A DNA stretch of 58,732 nt, taken from NCBI GenBank assembly GCA_022825925.1, contig JAJDVW010000123.1, forward strand, positions 1 through 58,732, in the 5' to 3' direction. The notes beneath the pieces are model-generated. The model made no database searches. It saw only the letters and a list, made by a program, of their open reading frames with translations, and was not told where the DNA came from. The position numbers were made by a program, and so were the translations under genes. The stretch is from Pseudomonadales bacterium. Its GTDB lineage: Bacteria > Pseudomonadota > Gammaproteobacteria > Pseudomonadales > Azotimanducaceae. This document shows, one piece after another, positions 34,347 through 42,158 of this stretch. How positions within the stretch are numbered: position 1 is the first letter of the stretch; every line of letters starts with the position of its first letter.

Positions 34347-34571
34347 TTAGCCGGCGGTGCTCGATGGGCCGGCAGCCTGCTGTCGTTCCCACTCCCACGC
34401 TTCGGCGTGGGAGGTGGGTCCGCCGACGGCTTCGATGCGTCCCTTGGGCCATCGGCGCTGGTGTTCGCGCTCGCGACGCTCCAGGTCCGTGGTAATGCCC
34501 CGGTGGACGAGGCGGGACCCGACCAGAAAGCGATATCTGTAGGTCGTGATTTTCGGTGCAGCGGCGACCAT
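34347..34571 (-). CDS. Small GIY-YIG-like protein
   Basis: A 74-residue protein starting at ATG 34571. The sequence TYRYRFLVGSRLVHRGITTD, LERREREHQRRWP and AWEWERQQ follows the GIY-YIG nuclease pattern (Y-x-FLVG, then G-x-T-x-DLERRE-x-EH), but the first tyrosine pair is degenerate: VHRGIT replaces YIGxT. Catalytic competence is uncertain. It lies 27 nt before the SIR2-like gene on the same strand, probably one transcript. Confidence 0.6.
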   Translation of the reverse strand: MVAAAPKITTYRYRFLVGSRLVHRGITTDLERREREHQRRWPKGRIEAVGGPTSHAEAWEWERQQAAGPSSTAG

Positions 34572-34681
34572 GGCGGAAGTATGGTGGGTCGAAACGGCGC
34601 GGTCAATTTCGGACGAGCGAGTAGGACTAGCGCAGTTCCGGATGGTCTCTGGTCGCCGGGAGCGCACGGCCGCGGAACCGC

Positions 34682-35728
34682 TCAGGCTCGTCCGTCCAGC
34701 AGCGCCTTGACCATGGAGCCCTCGGGCTCGGCGAACTCGCCGCGCGAGTAGGTCACGTGACCGAAGCCGACGTCGTCGTCACGGAAGTTCACCTTGACGC
34801 CCTCTTTTGCCTGGAGCATCGCCGCAAGCCACCGGCCGATCTCGGCCGGGCACACCGTGTCGTCGGCCGCGTGCCAGACCACGACGTTCCGCGTCTCGAT
34901 GAGACGCGGGTCGAAGCCCCACTCGTAGCAGACATCGAGGGCCGACTCCCACGCGTTGCCGATGCTGCCCCGCACGGTGCCCCGCACGAAGCTGTCGCCG
35001 AAGTGCCGCACCAGGGCGGGGTCCTCGCGGACCCTGCGGCCGGCGCGCACGATCGCGCGCAGCGGCAGCCAGGGCGCGAGGGTGACGACGCTGAGGTGCA
35101 TCACCGCGAAGTACCAGCCCATGTACCACTTCCGAAGCGTTTCCGTAGTGGGCAGGGACTCGATGCCGATGGCGCCCTTGACGCCCTCTTCCTTGGACAC
35201 GTCGATGGGCAGGAACGGGGCGTAGAGCCCGAGCCCCTCGCAGCGGTCGGGGAAGTACCACGCCGCCGCCATCGCGTGGGGGTTCCCCTGCGAGTGGCCG
35301 GTGATCATGAACCTGTCGACACCTTCCTTGGCGAGGACGGGCGCGAGGTCGTCCCGGGGCCAGTCCCTCACCTGGCGGCCCGGCTGGATGTCGCTGTACG
35401 CAAATCCGGGCAGGCTGATCGAGATGCCGCGGACGCCGAGGCCCTCGCAGGCCGGCGCGTGCAGCGTCGCCTGTTCCCTGGCCTCCGGGCCGGAACCGTG
35501 CATGTTCACGACCGTCTTCGCGTCGGGATCGGTGCTGCCGTAGGTGAAGTACTCGACGACGCGGCCGTCGTCGGTCTTGATGTACTTGCCGCCGTCGGCG
35601 GCGAGCGCGGCGGCGTCGAACGGCTTCTGGCCCTTGTTGCGGAGATAGAGACCGTAGCCGACGGCGAGCGCGTAGAAACCGCCCGCTACCGCGACGATCG
35701 TCCCGACGATCTGGGCGGCCAGCAGCAC
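34682..35728 (-). CDS. Alpha/beta hydrolase, membrane-anchored
   Basis: A 348-residue protein with an N-terminal membrane segment (LLAAQIVGTIVAVAGGFYAL) and a linker, then an alpha/beta-hydrolase domain. Nucleophile elbow ITGHSQGNPHA (GHSQG); candidate acid in WHAADDTVCPAEIG; a C-terminal His in GFGHVTYSRGEF. GTG start at 35728, 4 nt after the stop of the tandem CoA-transferase gene, so the two are co-transcribed. A broken copy of its 3' end lies at 32887-33250. It may hydrolyse an ester or thioester. Confidence 0.85.
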   Translation of the reverse strand: MLLAAQIVGTIVAVAGGFYALAVGYGLYLRNKGQKPFDAAALAADGGKYIKTDDGRVVEYFTYGSTDPDAKTVVNMHGSGPEAREQATLHAPACEGLGVRGISISLPGFAYSDIQPGRQVRDWPRDDLAPVLAKEGVDRFMITGHSQGNPHAMAAAWYFPDRCEGLGLYAPFLPIDVSKEEGVKGAIGIESLPTTETLRKWYMGWYFAVMHLSVVTLAPWLPLRAIVRAGRRVREDPALVRHFGDSFVRGTVRGSIGNAWESALDVCYEWGFDPRLIETRNVVVWHAADDTVCPAEIGRWLAAMLQAKEGVKVNFRDDDVGFGHVTYSRGEFAEPEGSMVKALLDGRA

Positions 35729-35732
35729 CGCG

Positions 35733-38105
35733 CTAGTGCCCCACGATCTTCTCGTCCCGCAGCCGCACCACCTCCTCGGCGTCGACCCCGAGCACGTCGA
35801 ACAGCACCCGCCCGGTGTGCTCCCCGATCACCGGAGAGGGCCCGACGGGCGGTCGTGTCCCCGCGGCCGTGAGCACCGGCATCCCGGTGCAGTGCCGGGT
35901 ACCGGAACTCGCGGACCGGACGGTCGGGAAGAAGTCCGTCTCGATCGCCGCCATGTCCGCGCCGACGACCACCCGCGAGGCGGGCACGCCGACGGCGCGG
36001 AGCGCGGCTTCGGCTGCCTCGACGGTGCGCTCGCCGGCCCAGGCTGACAGGGCTTCGTCCAGCGCCCCGACGTTCGCGAGCCGCCCGGCGGTTTCGCGGT
36101 GGGCGGGATCGTCCAGCCCTTCGAGCCCGGCGACGGAGCACAGGCGCCGCCATTGCGCGTCGTCCTCCACCGCGAGCGCCACCCAGCGTTCGTCCTCTTC
36201 CGCGTCGAGACACCGGTAGCAGCCGTGCGGCGCCATGTCGGGGCTGAAGTTGCCGCGAGCCGTCACCTCCGTCTCGGAGAACGACTGCTCGGCGTAGCGG
36301 TCGCCGATGAGGTAGGCGGCCGCCTCGACCTGGGCCGCGTCGACGTAGCACCCTTCGGCGGAACGTTGCGCCAACGCGCCGAGGACGGCGACGAGCGCCT
36401 GCTTGCCGGCGATGTGGTCCGGGTGGTTGAGGGTCGTGCCGACCGGATACGGGTCGTCCGGATGCGCCCACTGGTGGGTGACGCCTGAGAACGTCTGCAG
36501 GTTCGGCCCGAACGTCTGGAAGCCGTCGTAGGGGCCCTTGCCGAGCCCCTGGCTCGACATGTAGACCACGTTCCTGCGGAGCTTCCGCGCGGACTCGTAG
36601 TCCAGCCCCCACTTGGGCACGACCGTGCCGCGCATGTTCTCCATGATGACGTCGCACTCGGCCGCGAGCCGCTGCACGAGTTCGACGCCCTCGGGCCGGT
36701 TCAGGTCGATGGCGACGCTCTCGACGCCGAGGTTCAACTGGTTGAAGGTCGGGCTGTTGTCGATGTCGCTCTCGCCGCCCAGACCCACCCGCCGCAGGAA
36801 GTCCGGGTAGACGCGGGACTCGACCTTCAGCACCTCCGCACCGAGACAGGCGAGCACGGAGGCCGCCTCGGGAACGACCGCGCCGACACCGAGCTGCAGG
36901 ACGCGCAAGCCTGCCAGCGGTCGCTCGTCGGAAGAGGCGTCCGCAGCACTGTCCACGGAGACAGGTGGCGGTCTACGCACCGGCTCGTCGAGGAGCGTCC
37001 GGGCGTAGTCGTCGTGTTCACCGAGTGCCGGGGCGGGCCGCACCTGGATGTTCAGTTCGGACGGCCCCAGCCGATGGGGCGGGCGCACCAGGTCGATGGG
37101 ACCGAAGTCCGGATCCTGCACGGTCGCCATGATCTCGCGTTCGCGGACGTGGCGGTCGTTCTTGAAGTCGGCAAGGGTGTGCACCGGCGAGGCGGTCAGG
37201 CCCCGCTGCTGCCCGCCGATGAAGATCTCCTCCACGGTGCGCTGGCGGATCAGGTCGTCGCAGATGAGCTTCAGCCCGTCCAGGTTCTGGACCCGGAAGG
37301 CGAGGTCGCTCCACGGGCCGGATACGAGCTCGTCGGGTTGGCCGAGCAGCTCGACGAGCGCTTCCCATTGCTTGGGGGTCACGGCGAGGATCCGGACGTA
37401 GCCGTCCTGGGTCTCGTGGATCGGGAATCCGCCGGCGCCCAGCCGGGCGGTGACGGTGCCCTGGCCGTTCCCGTCCGTGTCGTAGGCCATCAGCGTCCGG
37501 GTCCACGGCGTGATGCTGGCCGTCGCCGCTTCCTGGTAGGGGATCTCGTAGCGCACCGGACCCGCGCTCCTGCGATGTCGCAGCAGGCCGGCCGCCGCCA
37601 TGACCGCGGCATAGACGCCGGTCCCGTCGAGTGCGAGCCAGGACGGGGCGTTGCAGGGGGGCTGGTCAGGCCAACCGCTCGATGCGAGGCCACCGCTGGC
37701 GGCGAAGCCGACGATGGACGAGATGCCGAGCCCGAGCGGGTCGGTGACGGTCACCGCCACCGGCGCTTCCGCGGCGGCTTCGAGTGCGTGGAACGCGGAT
37801 CCGTCGGCATCGAAGACGACGTCGGCGCGGGCGCAGAGTCCACGCAGAAGGGCCACGTCGTTGGCGTCCTCGGGATCGATGACGACGCTCTTCTTGTTGG
37901 TGTTGCGGGCAAGGAACGCGAGGCTGCCGCGGGTGGATTCGCCGGAGTCGGGCACCCGCGGCCGACGTCGCCGGGCCAGGGCGCCGTCGGGCGGTTCGAC
38001 CAGCAGAACCTCGGCGCCGAGTCCGGCCCAGACGAGACCGGCGTACTCCGTCAGCGGGTGTGCGAGTTCGACGACCCTGAGGCCGGCCAGCAGTTCGTTC
38101 GACAT
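35733..38105 (-). CDS. Tandem fused family III CoA-transferase (two CaiB domains)
   Basis: A 790-residue protein with two full CaiB/BaiF modules, about residues 1-385 and 390-790. The first opens LLAGLRVVELAHPLTEYAGL and GAEVLLVEPP; the second opens PLAGLRVLQLGVGAVVPEAA and GAEVLKVESR. Each half keeps a candidate catalytic Asp: Asp160 in LALDGTGVYAAV and one near 570 in NHPDHIAGKQALVAV. Family III enzymes are interlocked dimers, so a fused pair makes an obligate pseudo-heterodimer. It is the first gene of a unit with the membrane hydrolase and is divergent from a PhyH gene. Confidence 0.88.
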   Translation of the reverse strand: MSNELLAGLRVVELAHPLTEYAGLVWAGLGAEVLLVEPPDGALARRRRPRVPDSGESTRGSLAFLARNTNKKSVVIDPEDANDVALLRGLCARADVVFDADGSAFHALEAAAEAPVAVTVTDPLGLGISSIVGFAASGGLASSGWPDQPPCNAPSWLALDGTGVYAAVMAAAGLLRHRRSAGPVRYEIPYQEAATASITPWTRTLMAYDTDGNGQGTVTARLGAGGFPIHETQDGYVRILAVTPKQWEALVELLGQPDELVSGPWSDLAFRVQNLDGLKLICDDLIRQRTVEEIFIGGQQRGLTASPVHTLADFKNDRHVREREIMATVQDPDFGPIDLVRPPHRLGPSELNIQVRPAPALGEHDDYARTLLDEPVRRPPPVSVDSAADASSDERPLAGLRVLQLGVGAVVPEAASVLACLGAEVLKVESRVYPDFLRRVGLGGESDIDNSPTFNQLNLGVESVAIDLNRPEGVELVQRLAAECDVIMENMRGTVVPKWGLDYESARKLRRNVVYMSSQGLGKGPYDGFQTFGPNLQTFSGVTHQWAHPDDPYPVGTTLNHPDHIAGKQALVAVLGALAQRSAEGCYVDAAQVEAAAYLIGDRYAEQSFSETEVTARGNFSPDMAPHGCYRCLDAEEDERWVALAVEDDAQWRRLCSVAGLEGLDDPAHRETAGRLANVGALDEALSAWAGERTVEAAEAALRAVGVPASRVVVGADMAAIETDFFPTVRSASSGTRHCTGMPVLTAAGTRPPVGPSPVIGEHTGRVLFDVLGVDAEEVVRLRDEKIVGH

Positions 38106-38231
38106 CGCGTGAACTCCCCTCCGTCGGTGATCGAGCGTAGGCTAAGGCTAGCAGACAGAGCGATGGATTGGCCGGCGTCTCCGGTGCCGGGATTCCCCGG
38201 GCTCGGAGCCCACACGGCGAGGCGATACAGC

Positions 38232-39053
38232 ATGAGCACCGCACGTTCGAGACTCTTCGAGCATGGCTTTCTCGTGGTCGACGATGTCGTGCCGACCGCA
38301 CTCTGCGAGGCCGTGATCGAGGAGACCGCGGAGTTCCTCGGCATCGTCCCCGACGACCCCGCCACCTGGTTCGCGAACTGCAGTCCGGGCCACGGCATCG
38401 TGCCGCTGCACCATGGACAGGCCCTCTGGAACGTGCGCCAGTGGCCACGGGTCCACGCAGTGTTCCGGGAGCTCTACGAGGACGAGGCCCTCTGGGTGTC
38501 GATGGACCGGGTGTCGTTCAAGGTCCCTGCCGCGGGCTGGGACGGAGGCGACCGCGTGAGCCCGCTCCACTGGGACACGGATCCGCGGCTGCCGCGCCGC
38601 GCGGACTTCCAGGGCCTTGTGTACCTGCGCGACACCGGGGACGGCCAGGGCGCTTTCTGCTGTGCTCCGGAGGTGTACGCCAACCTGCCGGAGTGGGTGG
38701 CGGGACGTAGCGTGCCGGAGGCGCGGGCGGCGGTGAATGCGAGCGACACGCCCATCCACCGAATTGGCGGCCGGGCCGGGTCGATGGTGATCTGGCACCG
38801 GCAGATGCCGCACTCGTCCGGGCGCAACGACGGGGCGCTGCCACGGTGGGTGCAGTACGTCACGATGGATGTCGCGGCGTCCGAGGAAGAGCGGCTCGAG
38901 CGCGTGCGGCTCTTCGGGGAGAAGCGCCCGCCGGAGTGGGCGGTTCGGCAGGAGGTGCCCGGCCAATTGATCCCGGAGCCGGGGCCGGTGGCGGAACTCA
39001 CGGCACTCGGGCGCCGGCTCGTGGGTCTCGACGCCTGGGACCGATCGCTTTGA
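38232..39053 (+). CDS. Phytanoyl-CoA dioxygenase family protein
   Basis: A 273-residue PhyH-type oxygenase of normal length, ATG 38232. It begins with the usual LFEHGFLVVDDVVPTALCEA. Iron ligands: His113 and Asp115 in VSPLHWDTDPRL; distal His in WHRQMPHSSGRND (His189 or His194) with Arg198 as probable 2OG anchor. Acyl-CoA or another hydrophobic acid is the likely substrate class. The 126-bp gap to the divergent tandem CoA-transferase must carry both promoters. Confidence 0.88.
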   Translation: MSTARSRLFEHGFLVVDDVVPTALCEAVIEETAEFLGIVPDDPATWFANCSPGHGIVPLHHGQALWNVRQWPRVHAVFRELYEDEALWVSMDRVSFKVPAAGWDGGDRVSPLHWDTDPRLPRRADFQGLVYLRDTGDGQGAFCCAPEVYANLPEWVAGRSVPEARAAVNASDTPIHRIGGRAGSMVIWHRQMPHSSGRNDGALPRWVQYVTMDVAASEEERLERVRLFGEKRPPEWAVRQEVPGQLIPEPGPVAELTALGRRLVGLDAWDRSL

Positions 39054-39120
39054 TGACCCGGACCCCGGTCGCCATCGAACGCTTGTTGTTCCTGACCACC
39101 ACAAGGCGCTGCCGACTGGG

Positions 39121-39147
39121 CCATATGTTCGTCAACATACAATATGG
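39121..39147. promoter_or_regulatory. Dyad with -10-like TACAAT upstream of the fic gene
   Basis: TATGTT-CGTC-AACATA (39124-39139) is a 6-bp inverted repeat. An outer CCATAT at 39121 and ATATGG at 39142 extend the symmetry. TACAAT at 39138-39143 is a good -10 hexamer, 40 nt before the fic ATG, so a bound repressor would block it. No clear -35 was found. The Fic protein has a C-terminal winged-helix domain and could be the autoregulator (inference). Confidence 0.5.
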
Positions 39148-39183
39148 CCGTCACTGATCGTTCTTGTTTTCTCCAAGAGCACT

Positions 39184-40344
39184 ATGGCCGATACGCGAAA
39201 CAGTCCAGCCGATCGTGCGGGGCAGTACCGAACGCACCCTGAGGGGTATCGGGCTTTCTGGCCGAAGGCACTGCCTCCCGACCCGCCCCTGCGTCTCGAC
39301 CGGGAACTCCAGGCCCTGCTGTCCCAGGCCGACCAGGCGCTCGGCAGGCTCGACGGCGCCGTTCAGATCTTGCCCAACGCGGACCTGTTCGTCCTGATGT
39401 TCGTCCGCCGGGAGGCGGTGCTGTCGAGTCAGATCGAAGGCACCCAGAGCTCGTTGCAGGACCTGCTCCGGGCGGAGGCGAACGTCCTCGATCCGGAACG
39501 TCCGGCCGATGTCGCGGAGGTCGTCAACTACGTGTCGGCGCTGAACCACGGTGTTCGTGCGCTGGCGTCGGGTCGTCTCTCCGTTCGTTTGATGCTCGAG
39601 TTGCACCGACGACTCCTGACCGGCGTGCGGGGATCGGACCTGTTTCCCGGCGAACTGCGCAACGATGTCGTCTGGATCGGGTCCGCGGATGCGTCGTTGC
39701 GCGACGCGACTTTCGTACCGCCGCCGCCGGAAGCCGTCCCCGGGTGCATGGAGGAGTTGGAGCGCTTCCTGTGGCGGGAGCATTCCATGCCGGCGTTGGT
39801 CAAGGCCGGACTGGCGCACGCCCAGTTCGAGACCATCCACCCGTTCTTCGATGGGAACGGGCGCGTCGGGCGTCAATTGATCACGCTGTCGCTGTGTGAA
39901 CAGGGCACCCTCCAGAAGCCGGTGCTGTATCTGTCGCACTACCTGAAGGCCCGCCGCCAGGACTACTACCGGCACCTGCAGGCCGTACGTGACGAAGGCG
40001 CCTGGGAGGAGTGGCTGAAGTTCCTGGTCGCCGGAGTCGTTGCCGTCGCCGGGGAGTCCACGGCGACGGCGCGCGCGATAGTCGCGTTGCGCGAGGAGAC
40101 GCGTGAAGACCTGTTGACCCACCTCGGGCGGGGAGCGGGAAACGCCTTGCGGCTCCACGAACGGCTCTTCGAGACGCCCATCGTGGGCGTCCGGCATGCC
40201 GGCGAGTTCCTGGGCATCGGGTTCGCGGCGGCCAACCGTCTCGTCGAGCGCATGGTCGAGCGCGGCGTGCTGGTCGAGATCACCGGCCATGCGAGGAACC
40301 GTCGATTCGCCTACCAGCGCTACATAGCGTTGTTCGACGACTGA
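39184..40344 (+). CDS. Fic family AMPylase with N-terminal inhibitory motif and C-terminal winged helix
   Basis: A 386-residue protein. Residues 81-87 SSQIEGT are the class II inhibitory helix (S-x-x-x-E-G) that occludes ATP. The Fic active-site loop HPFFDGNGRVGR is intact at 219-230, so AMP transfer is expected. A DUF4172-like front and C-terminal wHTH (FETPIVGVRHAGEFLGIGFA, ANRLVERMVERGVL) are typical for this Fic subgroup. Such proteins modify host-cell targets of their own genome, for example topoisomerases, or act as toxins held by the built-in inhibitor. Single gene with its own promoter-like dyad. Confidence 0.92.
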   Translation: MADTRNSPADRAGQYRTHPEGYRAFWPKALPPDPPLRLDRELQALLSQADQALGRLDGAVQILPNADLFVLMFVRREAVLSSQIEGTQSSLQDLLRAEANVLDPERPADVAEVVNYVSALNHGVRALASGRLSVRLMLELHRRLLTGVRGSDLFPGELRNDVVWIGSADASLRDATFVPPPPEAVPGCMEELERFLWREHSMPALVKAGLAHAQFETIHPFFDGNGRVGRQLITLSLCEQGTLQKPVLYLSHYLKARRQDYYRHLQAVRDEGAWEEWLKFLVAGVVAVAGESTATARAIVALREETREDLLTHLGRGAGNALRLHERLFETPIVGVRHAGEFLGIGFAAANRLVERMVERGVLVEITGHARNRRFAYQRYIALFDD

Positions 40345-40380
40345 ACGACGCGGCCATCGTCGGCCAGGAGCTTGCTCCGT

Positions 40381-40406
40381 AGGAGTTTCGCGCCAGCGAA
40401 CTTCCA
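40381..40406 (-). repeat. REP-like hairpin, copy 2
   Basis: AGGAGTTTCGCGCCAGCGAA followed by CTTCCA; stem TTCGC/GCGAA with loop GCCA. Related to 7850-7875 and 56367-56390. It lies between the fic gene and the SCP2-PhyH gene and could act as a transcript 3' end; no T-run follows. Confidence 0.5.
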
Positions 40407-40527
40407 GCGCCGCCCGGGTCTGCAACTCGACGCGATACGCGACTATGATTGTCCGCTGGCCACGGGGGTGGGAGCGCGGTGGAACCTGCGCCCGCCGCGA
40501 GCGTCTGCAAAGAGGAGGAACGGAAGG

Positions 40528-41811
40528 ATGTTCACGAAACCGAGTGTGGGGCTGAGCGAACGGGTCGAGTACGCATCCGCGGAGTGGCTCGCGGAGGCGA
40601 AGCGATTCCTGGAATCGGCATCTGCCACCATCCCGAACGCATCGTTCAGCTTCTCGGCGCACCTCGACAGCCCGCCCCCGCACCTCAATGGTGGCGATGG
40701 TCCGTTCGGCTACACCATCCGCATCGCCGGGGGCACGGTGGAAGCGGAGGCCCGGCCGAGCAACGACGTCGACCTGTTCCAGCGCGGCGACTACAACGCG
40801 GGCTTGCCGCTGGCCTGGGTCGTGTACGGTGACGACCCGACAGGGCGGGCGCGCATCGTGCGGGAGTACCAGCACCTGGCCGGCGACCGGACGTCGGGAC
40901 CGGTGGGCGAGATGCCCGGGGACCCCGCGGTGGCGGGAGTGCTCGGCGCCTTGCACGATCACCTGGCGCGCCGGACGGTCAACAACCCCGATGTCGGCCA
41001 CCGCATCAAGCACTACGGCCTGGAGCGGCACGCCGCGGAACTCGCGGATACGGGCTATACCGTCCTCGAGAACGCGTTCACGGACGATTACGCCCTCGCG
41101 CTGCGCGAAGAGACGCACAAGAACCACGAGGGGCGGGCGGCGGACGCCAGCTTCCGCGCGACGATGCTGCTCGAGCGGGGCCTGATCTGGGAAGAGGCGG
41201 TCATCCACCCGTGGGTGCTGACCCTCGCCGATCACCTCCTGGGTCGCGGCAACCTGATCTACCAGTCGGACACCATCGTCAAGGGTCCGGGCCTCGAGAC
41301 GCATCCGGGCCTCCACTCCGACTACGCCGCCTCCATGGTGGAGGAACCCTTCCCGGACTTCTGTCTCGAAGCCACCGCCGTCTGGGCGATCGACGACTTT
41401 CGCGGCGACTGCGGGCCCACCTGCATCGTCCCGGGCAGCTTCAAGGAACGCCGGCAGGTGCCGCCCGGCGTGACCCAGGAGGGCTCGGTCACCATCGAGA
41501 TGCCCCCGGGTTGCATCGCCTTCTGGCACGGGGCGACCTGGCACGGCTCGACGCCGCGCAAGGCGGCGGGCAAGCGCACCTCGCTGCACAACGCGTACTC
41601 CCGGAACTTCATGCGTCCCATCGAGCGCTACGAGGAGATCGACCAGGCCATCGTGGACCGCAATCCCCCGGTGTTCTCGACGCTCTGCGGCCTCGACGAC
41701 GCCTTTGGCAAGAGCGGCCTCATGGGCGCCGACTTCGAGCGGCTCGGTTACGCGGCGAAGTCCGGCTACGGGCGTTCGAGGGCGTTCGGTACGGCGCTGC
41801 TCGAGGACTGA
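40528..41811 (+). CDS. PhyH-family dioxygenase with N-terminal SCP2-like domain
   Basis: A 427-residue protein, ATG 40528 behind AGGAGG and GGAAGG. Residues about 1-150 look like a sterol-carrier-protein-2-type fold: SFSFSAHLDSPPPHLNGGDG, GYTIRIAGGTVEAEARPSND and a DVDLFQRGDYNAGLPLAWVV segment. Residues about 165-427 are PhyH: iron ligands in PGLHSDYAAS (His263, Asp265), a distal His in FWHGATWHGSTPRK (His339) and Arg nearby. A lipid-binding domain in front of a dioxygenase would present a hydrophobic substrate. The SCP2 call is from pattern only; the PhyH part is secure. Confidence 0.75.
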   Translation: MFTKPSVGLSERVEYASAEWLAEAKRFLESASATIPNASFSFSAHLDSPPPHLNGGDGPFGYTIRIAGGTVEAEARPSNDVDLFQRGDYNAGLPLAWVVYGDDPTGRARIVREYQHLAGDRTSGPVGEMPGDPAVAGVLGALHDHLARRTVNNPDVGHRIKHYGLERHAAELADTGYTVLENAFTDDYALALREETHKNHEGRAADASFRATMLLERGLIWEEAVIHPWVLTLADHLLGRGNLIYQSDTIVKGPGLETHPGLHSDYAASMVEEPFPDFCLEATAVWAIDDFRGDCGPTCIVPGSFKERRQVPPGVTQEGSVTIEMPPGCIAFWHGATWHGSTPRKAAGKRTSLHNAYSRNFMRPIERYEEIDQAIVDRNPPVFSTLCGLDDAFGKSGLMGADFERLGYAAKSGYGRSRAFGTALLED

Positions 41812-41855
41812 GGGGCCGCTCCAGCCGGCACCTGTCGCCGCAGGTTAGAGGATGA

Positions 41856-41899
41856 AATACTGGTAAATCCGGCCGCAGACTGCGGAATTTACCAGTATT
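41856..41899. promoter_or_regulatory. Inverted repeat operator upstream of hipBA
   Basis: AATACTGGTAAAT at 41856-41868 is the exact reverse complement of ATTTACCAGTATT at 41887-41899, with 18 nt between. It ends 10 nt before the hipB start, the usual place for HipB autorepression. Its AT content contrasts with the surroundings, and a -10 could lie within the repeat. Confidence 0.7.
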
Positions 41900-41909
41900 A
41901 TGGTCGCCA

Positions 41910-42158
41910 ATGGGCGACTACCTGCGGAACTTGGGCAGCAACTTGCGCCGTGCCAGGAAACGGCGCTATCCGCGCGACGACCTCGCGAGCTTCGCGCTAC
42001 GCGTCGGCGTCAGCCGTTCCACGCTGCAGAAGATGGAGCAGGGCGACCTGTCGGTAAGCATCGGCCGCTACTGGCGGGCCGCCGAGATCCTTGATCTCAC
42101 GGAGACGTTCGCCACGTTGTTCGTGGCCGAGGAGAGTCTGTTTGACGACCCGCCGTGA
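41910..42158 (+). CDS. hipB: HipB-like XRE-family antitoxin/regulator
   Basis: An 82-residue HTH protein: YLRNLGSNLRRARKRRYPRD, then LASFALRVGVSRSTLQKMEQ and GDLSVSIGRYWRAAEIL. The order and size match HipB. It binds the operator upstream and, with HipA, represses its own promoter. Its 3' end overlaps the hipA start by 17 nt, so the two are coupled. Confidence 0.85.
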   Translation: MGDYLRNLGSNLRRARKRRYPRDDLASFALRVGVSRSTLQKMEQGDLSVSIGRYWRAAEILDLTETFATLFVAEESLFDDPP

